This document shows, in pieces, positions 1 to 6,203 of a stretch of DNA of 7,698 bases (its first letter is position 1; every line of letters starts with the position of its first letter). The DNA lies in assembly GCA_030146605.1 (NCBI GenBank), contig JASLBO010000517.1, forward strand, positions 1 through 7,698. Direction: 5' to 3'. The notes under the pieces were generated by a model. That model searched no databases, had not been told where the DNA came from, and worked only from the letters and a program-made list of their open reading frames with translations. The translations under genes were made by a program, and so were the position numbers. The DNA comes from Sphingomonas sp. (lineage in GTDB: Bacteria > Pseudomonadota > Alphaproteobacteria > Sphingomonadales > Sphingomonadaceae).

Positions 1-1774
1 GACCGCGGTCGAGGGCGTCGCGCTCGGCATCAAGGCGGGGATGGACCTGATCTGCGGCGACTATCGCAACAAGATGACAACCGAACCCGAGAATATCGTC
101 GCGGCGGTCAAGTCAGGCCAGTTGCCCGAAGCCGTGGTCGACCGCGCGCTGGAGCGGCTATTCGAGGCGCGGGTTCGATTGGGGCTGTTCGACCCGCAGC
201 TTCCTTTTCCTGAGATCACCGCGAAGGATTATGACACGCCCGAGCATCGCGCGCTCTCACGCAAGATGGCGGAGGCGTCGATGGTGCTGCTCAAGAATCA
301 GGGCGATCTGCTGCCGATCAAAGGCGAACCGAAGACGATCGCAGTGATCGGTCCCAATGCCGACAGCTTCGACGCGCTCGTCGGCAATTATTACGGCACC
401 CCCTCGAAGCCCGTCACCGTGCTCGACGGGATTCGCGCGCGTTATCCACGTGCGAAGATTCTTCACGTCCCCGGCACGGGGCTGATCGGGCCTGCCGAGG
501 TGCCGGTGCCGGACGATGTGCTGTGCGTCGATGTCGGATGCACGACACCCGGCCTCAAGGTCGAGTTCTTCAAAGGCGCCAACCTCGAAGGTGCGGTTAC
601 CGAGACGAGCATTGTGCCGAATGCGCGGTTCGAATGGCTGGGGGACCGCGAGACCTCGGCGCGCTGGACCGGCACGCTCGTCGCGCCGGAGAGCGGCGAA
701 TACGGCTTCCGCTTCGCCAGCGAGAATGGCTATCGCGTCTGGATCGGCGACACGCTGGTGGTCGACGAATGGGGAGTCGGCGATGCTCCGTCGATCCTCT
801 CGGGCAAGATCGCGCTTGAGAAAGGCCGCAAATATCCGCTGCGGGTCGAGGCGTTCCAGCGCGGCCAGCGCAGCAACCAGCATCTGGTGTGGAGCCCGCG
901 GAGCGCGAACGGCGAGCACGCGGTCGCCGCAGCGAAGCAGGCCGATCTGGTGGTGTTCGTCGGCGGGCTGTCGGCCCGAATCGAAGGCGAGGAGATGAAG
1001 GTCAAGGCGCCGGGCTTTGCCGGCGGTGACCGTACCAGCCTCGATCTGCCGGCGCCGCAGCAGCAATTGCTCGAACGCGTCAATGCCACCGGCAAGCCCG
1101 TGATACTCGTATTGATGAACGGCAGCGCGCTCGGAGTGAACTGGGCCGACGCGCATGTTCCCGCGATTGTCGAGGCCTGGTATCCGGGCGGCGATGGCGG
1201 GCATGCGGTGGCCGGGCTGCTCGCCGGCGATTTCAGCCCCGCCGGGCGGCTGCCGGTGACCTTCTACAAATCGGCCGGGCAGCTGCCGCCTTTCTCCGAC
1301 TACAGGATGGCCGGGCGAACCTATCGCTATTTCACCGGCGAGCCGCTCTACCCGTTCGGCCACGGCCTCAGCTATACGCGCTTCCGCTATGGCGCGCCGA
1401 CGCTGAGCACGCGGAATGTCGGTGCGGACGGCAACGTCACCGTCTCGGTCGAGGTCAGCAACACCGGTGCGCGCGACGGCGACGAGGTCGCCCAGCTCTA
1501 TGTCTCCCACCCCGGCAGCGCCGGCGCACCGGTCCGCGCGCTCGCGCGCTTCGAGCGTATGCATCTGAAGAAAGGCGAGACCCGGCGCGTCAGCTTCGCC
1601 CTCGATGCGCGCGCGCTGAGTCAGGTCGATGCCAAGGGCATTCGCCGGCTGGTGCCCGGACGCGTCGATCTGTGGATCGGCGGCGGCCAGCCGGTCACCC
1701 GGCCGGGATTGTCCGCGCCGGCCGGGGTCGCTGCACAGCTCGAGGTCACGTCAAGCGCGATACTGCCGAAATAG
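1..1774 (+). CDS. Glycoside hydrolase family 3 beta-glycosidase with inserted PA14 domain, 5'-truncated by window edge
   Basis: This enzyme hydrolyses terminal beta-linked sugars from oligosaccharides, as a beta-glucosidase or beta-xylosidase; the sequence does not settle the substrate. The reading frame is open from base 2, so the Met at 41 is internal: it lies in the conserved KAGMDL segment that follows the family's nucleophile-Asp motif, which must lie just upstream of the window. Counting from that Met, the GH3 C-terminal domain starts near residue 80 (SMVLLKNQGDLLPI). A PA14 domain is inserted at about 171-287 (LKVEFF, SGEYGFRF, YRVWIGDTLVVDEW). The C-terminal domain resumes with GGLSARIEGEEMK at about 308-320, which probably carries the acid/base Glu, and continues to YPFGHGLSYT at 437-446. 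A fibronectin III-like domain occupies about 466-535 (VSVEVSNTGARDGDEVAQLYV). The order of domains resembles PA14-bearing bacterial beta-glucosidases and xylan beta-xylosidases. It converges on fliA with one base between the stops and has no evident link to motility. Confidence 0.93.
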   Translation, partial: TAVEGVALGIKAGMDLICGDYRNKMTTEPENIVAAVKSGQLPEAVVDRALERLFEARVRLGLFDPQLPFPEITAKDYDTPEHRALSRKMAEASMVLLKNQGDLLPIKGEPKTIAVIGPNADSFDALVGNYYGTPSKPVTVLDGIRARYPRAKILHVPGTGLIGPAEVPVPDDVLCVDVGCTTPGLKVEFFKGANLEGAVTETSIVPNARFEWLGDRETSARWTGTLVAPESGEYGFRFASENGYRVWIGDTLVVDEWGVGDAPSILSGKIALEKGRKYPLRVEAFQRGQRSNQHLVWSPRSANGEHAVAAAKQADLVVFVGGLSARIEGEEMKVKAPGFAGGDRTSLDLPAPQQQLLERVNATGKPVILVLMNGSALGVNWADAHVPAIVEAWYPGGDGGHAVAGLLAGDFSPAGRLPVTFYKSAGQLPPFSDYRMAGRTYRYFTGEPLYPFGHGLSYTRFRYGAPTLSTRNVGADGNVTVSVEVSNTGARDGDEVAQLYVSHPGSAGAPVRALARFERMHLKKGETRRVSFALDARALSQVDAKGIRRLVPGRVDLWIGGGQPVTRPGLSAPAGVAAQLEVTSSAILPK

Positions 1775-1775
1775 C

Positions 1776-2543
1776 TCAGCCGAGACGCCGCTGGAGCGCA
1801 CGCTTGAGGCGGGCGTGCGCTCCTGCCTTGATCTGGCAGACCCGCGCGGCGCCGACGCCAAGGACCTGGCCGATCTCCTCGAGGTTGAGTTCCTCGACAT
1901 AGTAAAGCTGGATCACCTGCGCCTCGCGAGTCGGCAGCTCGGCGATCGCCGCGATCAGCGCCGCGCGCTGGTCGCCCTCGGCGAGCTGGTCGAAGGCATT
2001 GGGTTCGTCGGACATGAACCAGGGCGATTCGTCCGAATACGCGTCGTCGATCGAATCGAAACGCACCGCTTCGGCGCTGGCATATTCGGCGCGTAGCTTC
2101 TCCGGGGTAACGCCGAGCTTGTCGGCAACCTGCGCGTCGTCCGGCGCGTGGCCCAGTTCGGCGGCGAGCGTCGATACCGTCTCCTGATAGGCCTTCCGCC
2201 GCCGCATCGCGCCGCGGGTCAGCGTTGCCTGGCGGCGCAATTCGTCGATCATCGAACCCCGGACGCGGGTAACCAGATATTGCTCGAAACTGACCTGGCC
2301 GCGTTCCTCGAACCCGCTCACCGCCTCGATCAGCGCGACCATCCCGATCTGGATCAGATCCTCGACCTCGACGATCGAGCTCATCGATCCATGGACGTGC
2401 CACGCGATGCGGCGCACCAAGGGCAGATGTCTGCGGACCATCGCCTCGGCGTCGCGCTGCGGCGAGGGCATGCGGTCATAGGTCAGCGGCGCGGATGCCA
2501 GAGAAGCCATGTCTTTGAGGTTCCTCGAGGAAGTGGCGTTCAT
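1776..2543 (-). CDS. fliA: Flagellar RNA polymerase sigma-28 factor FliA
   Basis: FliA directs RNA polymerase to late flagellar promoters (flagellin, motor and chemotaxis genes) and is held inactive by the anti-sigma factor FlgM. The 255-residue protein has sigma region 2 at about 33-104 (EDLIQIGMVALIEAVSGFE, then FEQYLVTRVRGSMIDELRR), region 3 at about 118-155 (ETVSTLAAELGHAPDDAQVA), and region 4 with its helix-turn-helix at about 203-250 (LPTREAQVIQLYYVEELNL, then ARVCQIKAGAHARLKRAL). This is the normal size and full domain set. The start chosen is the ATG at 2543: it overlaps the flhA stop as ATGA and has GGAGG ten bases upstream (2554-2558). An internal ATG at 2510 is a possible alternative that would remove 11 residues. 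It is the last gene of the lytic transglycosylase-flhA-fliA unit and is probably translationally coupled to flhA. The same frame stays open upstream into flhA, but that extension is not conserved sequence. Confidence 0.96.
   Translation of the reverse strand: MNATSSRNLKDMASLASAPLTYDRMPSPQRDAEAMVRRHLPLVRRIAWHVHGSMSSIVEVEDLIQIGMVALIEAVSGFEERGQVSFEQYLVTRVRGSMIDELRRQATLTRGAMRRRKAYQETVSTLAAELGHAPDDAQVADKLGVTPEKLRAEYASAEAVRFDSIDDAYSDESPWFMSDEPNAFDQLAEGDQRAALIAAIAELPTREAQVIQLYYVEELNLEEIGQVLGVGAARVCQIKAGAHARLKRALQRRLG
1793..1823. repeat. Perfect 11-bp inverted repeat at the convergent junction; possible transcription-stop hairpin
   Basis: GGAGCGCACGC (1793-1803) is followed after 9 bases by its exact reverse complement GCGTGCGCTCC (1813-1823). 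It lies 18 bases past the glycosidase stop codon and inside the last codons of fliA (about residues 240-250, AGAHARLKRAL). Transcripts of either strand would form a strong GC-rich hairpin. No run of T follows on either strand, so it is not a classical intrinsic terminator. A role in ending the glycosidase transcript or protecting mRNA ends is inferred. Confidence 0.6.
2521..2532. repeat. 12-bp perfect palindrome in the 5' end of fliA
   Basis: TTCCTCGAGGAA reads the same on both strands. It covers codons 4-8 of fliA, between the coupled start at 2543 and the internal ATG at 2510. With no loop it would not form a stable RNA hairpin on its own. It may be a chance result of the codons for Ser-Ser-Arg, or a protein-binding site. 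No function is shown. Confidence 0.35.
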
Positions 2544-4618
2544 GCGGGCAGCGCCTCCGGCGCGCCGATCACCGCGACGACTTCGACGGCCTTGTCCTCG
2601 GGCACTTCGAAGAAGCTCATCACCGGCGTGTCGGGAAGGATGGACCTGACCAGTTTGCGGATCGCGATGCGGATCGCCGGCTGGACGACGAGCGCGAAGG
2701 GTTTGGCTTCGGCGATCAGCGGCGCGGCGGCGCGCTGGAGCGCATCGGCGATGCGGCGGCCGAGATCGGGCTCGATCGTGTGCCGGCGCGACGGATCCGA
2801 ACGGACCGCCTGGCCGAGCAACGCCTCGAGCTGACCTTCGAGCGTCATCACCCGCAGCGGCTCGCGCACCCCGCACAGCCGCTGGATGATCAGCGGACCA
2901 AGATCGGGGCGGATCAGCTCGAGGATCTCCTCGGCATCGAGCGTCTTCTGCGCGGCGACGGCGATCGCCGCGGCGATCCGGCGGAATTCCTTGAGCGGCA
3001 CATTCTCCATCAGCAGCCCGCGCAGCACGCTGGTGAGCGTGGTGAGCGGCACCGGCTGCGGGCACAGCGAAGCGACCAGCGACGCGGCGCGCTCCTTGAG
3101 CCCGTCGAGCAGCGCCTGGACTTCGTCGGGGCCGAGCAGGTCGGCGGCGTTCTGGATGAGGACGTGGTTGAGGTGCGTCGCGACGACGGTGCCGGGATCG
3201 ACGACGAGATAGCCCGCGCCGGTGGCGGCGTCGGCGTCGCTGCTCGCGATCCACACTGCGTCGAGCCCGAAGGTCGGGTCGCGCACCGGCTTACCATGGA
3301 GCTTGCCGACCGCCTGGCCGGTATCGAGCGCGAGCATCTCGTCGGGCGCGACATTGTCCTCGCCGACGACGACGCCGCCGATGACGATGCGATACGTGAA
3401 CGGGGACAGATTGATATCGTCGCGCACCCGGACCTGCGGCACGACGAAGCCGAGATCCTTCGACAGCTGGCGCCGCACCCCGGTGATCCGCCCCATCAGC
3501 GGACCGCCGCGGCGCTCGTCGACCAGCGGCACCAGCCCGTAACCGATGTCGAGCATCACTTGCATATTGTCGGTGACTTCGTCCCAGCCGATCTTCGACA
3601 GGTCGGCGGGCTCGGCCATCGGTTCGGGCGGCGGCGGGCGATTGGCGTGCGCGCGCAGCTTCCAGGCCGCGAGGCCGGCGGCCGCAGCCGCGGGCAGGAT
3701 GACGAAATGCGGCATGCCGGGCATTACCCCGAGCAGCCCGAGGATCACCGCGACCGGAGTCCAGGTCTTGTGGCTGGCGAACTGGCTGCCGATCTGGCCG
3801 GCGAGGTCGTGCTTCGAATTGACGCGGGTGACGATCGCGGCCGCGGCGATCGAGAGGACCAGAGCGGGCAGCTGCGCGACCAGCGCATCGCCGATCGCGA
3901 GCATGATATAAGCCTGCGCGGCATCGCCCACGGTCATCTGGTGGCTGACCACACCAAGGATCAACCCGCCGACGACGTTGATCGCGAGGATCAGCAGCCC
4001 GGCAACCGCGTCGCCCTTCACGAACTTGGACGAACCGTCCATCGCGCCGTAGAAATCGGCTTCGGTTGCGACTTCGATGCGGCGCGCGCGGGCCTCGTCG
4101 GGCGTCATCAGCCCGGCATTGAGATCGGCGTCGATCGCCATCTGTTTGCCCGGCAGCGCGTCGAGCGTGAAGCGGGCGGCGACTTCGGAGACACGGCCTG
4201 CGCCCTTGGTGACGACGATCATGTTGATGATCATCAGCACCGCGAAGACGACGATCCCGACGACATAGTCTCCACCGATCAGGAACGTCCCGAATGCCTC
4301 GATGACATGCCCCGCCGCGGCGCCGCCCTCATGCCCGTTGACCAGGACGACGCGAGTCGAGGCGACGTTGAGGCCGAGGCGGAACAGGGTGGCGAACAGG
4401 AGGACAGTGGGAAAGGCCGAGAAATCGAGCGGCTTCTGCGCATTGAGCGCCACCATCAGCACCGCGAGGCTGATCATGATGTTCATGATGAAGAAGACAT
4501 CGAGCAGCAGGGCCGGGATCGGCACGACCAGCAAGGCGACGAGCAGCAGGATCGCGCCGGGCAGCGAGAAGCTTCGCATCGCCGGGCCGAAGCCGGCGGG
4601 CAGGGTCAGTCCGTTCAC
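2540..4618 (-). CDS. flhA: Flagellar type III export gate protein FlhA
   Basis: FlhA is the large membrane protein of the flagellar type III export gate. It forms a ring with FlhB, FliP, FliQ and FliR, uses the proton motive force, and docks chaperone-substrate complexes through its cytoplasmic domain. The 692-residue protein has a hydrophobic N-terminal half with about eight membrane segments, from LPGAILLLVALLVV near residue 19 to VILPAAAAAGLAAW ending near 319. The FHIPEP-family signature is at about 142-165 (RVSEVAARF, then LPGKQMAIDAD), and FYGAMDGSSKFVKGD at 189-203 carries conserved cytoplasmic-loop acids; Asp203 probably matches the essential Asp208 of Salmonella FlhA. A linker at 325-338 leads to the soluble domain (about 340-692). 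The start is GTG, five bases after the stop of the upstream lytic transglycosylase gene. An ATG 13 codons further in is possible but lacks a ribosome site and would cut residues before the first membrane helix. No flhF or flhG separates it from fliA. Confidence 0.97.
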   Translation of the reverse strand: MNGLTLPAGFGPAMRSFSLPGAILLLVALLVVPIPALLLDVFFIMNIMISLAVLMVALNAQKPLDFSAFPTVLLFATLFRLGLNVASTRVVLVNGHEGGAAAGHVIEAFGTFLIGGDYVVGIVVFAVLMIINMIVVTKGAGRVSEVAARFTLDALPGKQMAIDADLNAGLMTPDEARARRIEVATEADFYGAMDGSSKFVKGDAVAGLLILAINVVGGLILGVVSHQMTVGDAAQAYIMLAIGDALVAQLPALVLSIAAAAIVTRVNSKHDLAGQIGSQFASHKTWTPVAVILGLLGVMPGMPHFVILPAAAAAGLAAWKLRAHANRPPPPEPMAEPADLSKIGWDEVTDNMQVMLDIGYGLVPLVDERRGGPLMGRITGVRRQLSKDLGFVVPQVRVRDDINLSPFTYRIVIGGVVVGEDNVAPDEMLALDTGQAVGKLHGKPVRDPTFGLDAVWIASSDADAATGAGYLVVDPGTVVATHLNHVLIQNAADLLGPDEVQALLDGLKERAASLVASLCPQPVPLTTLTSVLRGLLMENVPLKEFRRIAAAIAVAAQKTLDAEEILELIRPDLGPLIIQRLCGVREPLRVMTLEGQLEALLGQAVRSDPSRRHTIEPDLGRRIADALQRAAAPLIAEAKPFALVVQPAIRIAIRKLVRSILPDTPVMSFFEVPEDKAVEVVAVIGAPEALPA

Positions 4619-4623
4619 GTGGA

Positions 4624-5484
4624 TCAGGCCCCCAGTTTCGCAAGCATCAGATAAGCGAGCTTGGCGGTCTCAGGGGTCGGCCGGAGCGGATTGACCGGCT
4701 CGGCCCGCGGCCGGGTCCCGCCCAGCTGGGCGAGCGTGGTTTCGACCCAATGACGGTCGCCACCGACCGCTCCGTTGCCGAGCAGGACTTCGGTCTCCCC
4801 GAACGCGTCGAAGCCCTCCGACAGAGCGTCGAGCCCATCCGAAGCGCGTCCGGTCCCGCCGACCGCGGCGGCGCCCTGATCGAGCTTGCCGGCGAAGCGG
4901 CTGTAGATCTCGCTCAGCGTCCGTGGCTGGCCGTTGCTGGAATAGAAGATGCCGCGATTGGCGCGCGCGGCCGCAGGGAACATCGCCGCACCCGTGCGAT
5001 CTGGGCTGTGCTCCATCGCGCCGAGGAATTTCGCCGCCCCGCCCTGGCCGAGAAAATGCGCCATATAGAGATCGGTGCCGGTGGCCGGGCGATCGAGCCT
5101 TTGTTCGAGCGCGACCTTGTTGTCCGAAGCGTGCTCGGCAGCCATCAGCGCGGCCGTCTGTGGATCGGTGCGCATGTCGAGAATCGCGCGGCGCGCGGCG
5201 GGATCGCTCACCACATAGCGGCCGCCGGCGGTCTGGCGGATCGAATCCGCCGCCCAGCCGAGCCCGTGCTCGCCGCCATGATCCTTGATCACGCCGAGCC
5301 AGCTCTGCTCGATGAACTGATAGAGCCCGGTGGCGCTGGAAGTGCCGGCGCGTGCATCGGCGCGCATGCCGCTTTCGACCTGCGCCTGTCCGAGCAGATA
5401 GTTGAAGTCGATTCCGGTCTTGCGGCTGGCGGCGGCGATCGCCGTCTGGATGCCTGCCTTGGAAGTGACCGATACGATGCTCAT
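4624..5484 (-). CDS. SLT-domain lytic transglycosylase, probably flagellum-specific
   Basis: This protein probably cleaves the glycan strands of peptidoglycan so that the flagellar rod can cross the wall, the job done by the C-terminal half of FlgJ in enterobacteria and by SltF in Rhodobacter. From the chosen start it has 286 residues. The SLT-like fold is seen in QAQVESGM (33-40) with probable catalytic Glu37, then ATGLYQFIEQSW (51-62), matching the GLMQ-type motif, and YMAHFLGQGGA (140-150). Residues 200-286 are a less conserved tail rich in Gly and Ala that ends in a short helix (TAKLAYLMLAKLG). No Sec signal peptide or FlgJ rod-binding domain is visible, so export by the flagellar apparatus is inferred. 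The start is the ATG at 5484. A TTG at 5526 in the same frame lies inside the -12 element of a sigma-54 promoter and cannot be the start of that transcript. It is the first gene of the unit that includes flhA and fliA. Its exact family name is uncertain. Confidence 0.85.
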   Translation of the reverse strand: MSIVSVTSKAGIQTAIAAASRKTGIDFNYLLGQAQVESGMRADARAGTSSATGLYQFIEQSWLGVIKDHGGEHGLGWAADSIRQTAGGRYVVSDPAARRAILDMRTDPQTAALMAAEHASDNKVALEQRLDRPATGTDLYMAHFLGQGGAAKFLGAMEHSPDRTGAAMFPAAARANRGIFYSSNGQPRTLSEIYSRFAGKLDQGAAAVGGTGRASDGLDALSEGFDAFGETEVLLGNGAVGGDRHWVETTLAQLGGTRPRAEPVNPLRPTPETAKLAYLMLAKLGA

Positions 5485-5521
5485 CGAGCTGTGATCCGAT
5501 TGCCTTGGGTAGGGCAGGGTC

Positions 5522-5538
5522 AGCAAGGAGCGTGCCAG
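5522..5538 (-). promoter_or_regulatory. Sigma-54 (RpoN) promoter for lytic transglycosylase-flhA-fliA
   Basis: The minus strand reads CTGGCACGCTCCTTGCT, matching every position of the sigma-54 core TGGCACG-N4-TTGCW. The -24 GG is at 5536-5535 and the -12 GC at 5524-5523, with the required ten bases between them. The bases just upstream (CAGA) also fit the extended consensus. Transcription should start near 5511, giving a leader of about 27 bases before the ATG at 5484. It lies in the 60-base gap after flgN. A sigma-54 activator (FlbD, FleQ or FlrC type) would be needed; no binding site for one was identified. Confidence 0.88.
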
Positions 5539-5544
5539 TCTGCG

Positions 5545-5856
5545 TCAGGCGATCGCGTAGCCTCCGGGCCGGTAGGCCGGTGCGGTCTCGCCGGAAAGAA
5601 GTTGCAGGCGGCGGCGGACATTTGCCGCCATCAGATTGACGTAGATCCGGCAGGTCTCGTTGAGCCGGTGCGCTTCGGCTGCGAGTTCCTTGATCTCCGG
5701 CGACGGCGCTTCGCCGTCATAGAGCGCCACGGTGTCGATGCCCGCGAGCTTCGCCTGCGTCGCCGCCTCGAGCCCCCCAACATCGTTTGCCTTCAGCGCC
5801 GCGATCTCGACGTGAAGCGCTTCGATGACCTGGATCAGCGCGTCACGCCGGGTCAT
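5545..5856 (-). CDS. flgN: FlgN-like flagellar export chaperone
   Basis: FlgN proteins bind the hook-filament junction proteins FlgK and FlgL in the cytoplasm and deliver them to FlhA. This one is small (103 residues) and almost wholly helical, as expected: a first helix at about 4-23 (RDALIQVIEALHVEIAALKA), a second at about 26-45, and a long one at about 53-88 (PEIKELAAEAHRLNETCRIY, then NLMAANVRRRLQLL), followed by a short tail with YRPGG. The family is poorly conserved, so the call rests on size, helical pattern, the Asn-rich third helix, and position directly after flgM, the usual flgM-flgN pairing. The start ATG (5856) overlaps the end of flgM by 14 bases and has GGAG five bases upstream (5862-5865), so translation is probably coupled. 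The stop is 7 bases before the sigma-54 promoter of the next unit. Confidence 0.82.
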   Translation of the reverse strand: MTRRDALIQVIEALHVEIAALKANDVGGLEAATQAKLAGIDTVALYDGEAPSPEIKELAAEAHRLNETCRIYVNLMAANVRRRLQLLSGETAPAYRPGGYAIA

Positions 5857-6136
5857 TGGGGCTCCATTCGAGCTTTAGCGCCAGCAGCCGGTCGGCGATC
5901 GTCGTTGGATAGATCGGGAATTTGCCGTCCTCGATCGCCTTGCGGATCTTGGCCACGCGCTCGGCATCGACCGGGGGTTTGGCGGCCATCGCCCCCAAAA
6001 GCTGGACCGCAGTCGATTCGACCGCCGCCACCTCGCTCGACACGGGCCTGGCCGCTTCCATCGGAGCGGCGGGAGCAACCGGCGCAATGCGGCGGTCAGC
6101 GACCGCGCCTGCCTTGTTGCCGATGGGATCCACCAT
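5843..6136 (-). CDS. flgM: Anti-sigma-28 factor FlgM
   Basis: FlgM binds FliA and blocks late flagellar transcription until the hook is complete, when it is exported through the flagellar apparatus. The 97-residue protein has an Ala/Pro-rich, probably disordered N-terminal part (about 1-35), which in this family serves for export. A conserved C-terminal sigma-binding region at about 55-88 includes PVDAERVAKIRKAIEDGKF and IYPTTIADRLLAL, close to the family pattern (VDxxRVxxIRxAIxxGxYxIxxxxIAxxLL). The ATG at 6136 has GAGGAA seven bases upstream (6143-6148). Its target, FliA, is encoded about 3.3 kb downstream on the same strand. A sigma-28-like promoter lies in the 67-base gap from flgA, which fits the known autoregulation of flgM from a late promoter in enterobacteria. 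Confidence 0.93.
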   Translation of the reverse strand: MVDPIGNKAGAVADRRIAPVAPAAPMEAARPVSSEVAAVESTAVQLLGAMAAKPPVDAERVAKIRKAIEDGKFPIYPTTIADRLLALKLEWSPNDPA

Positions 6137-6168
6137 TGCTGCTTCCTCGGAGATATCCTGCAGCGATA

Positions 6169-6195
6169 GGAACGGCCGATTTCGGAAGCGCTTTA
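6169..6195 (-). promoter_or_regulatory. Possible sigma-28 (FliA) promoter upstream of flgM
   Basis: The minus strand has TAAA (6195-6192), then 15 bases, then GCCGTTCC (6176-6169). The sigma-28 consensus of enterobacteria is TAAA-N15-GCCGATAA, so the -35 core, the spacing and the first four bases of the -10 agree, while the last four do not. It lies between flgA and flgM, about 33 bases before the flgM ATG, where a late promoter is expected. The -35 overlaps an 8-bp palindrome AAGCGCTT (6186-6193). The call depends on context as well as on the match. Confidence 0.5.
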
Positions 6196-6203
6196 GGAAA
6201 AAA

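Noticed and set aside
257..1564. 435-residue minus-strand open frame inside the glycosidase
   Set aside because: The composition is Arg/Ala/Glu/His-rich without recognisable domains, and the plus strand has complete GH3, PA14 and Fn3-like motifs.
1776..3254. 492-residue minus-strand frame that would extend FliA by 237 residues
   Set aside because: The added part is Arg-rich out-of-frame flhA sequence. FliA similarity begins at the ATG at 2543, which has its own ribosome site.
2780..4654. 624-residue plus-strand open frame opposite flhA
   Set aside because: Its protein is a charged Arg/Asp/His-rich string without domain pattern, typical of the antisense frame of a GC-rich gene, and the minus strand encodes a full, conserved FlhA.
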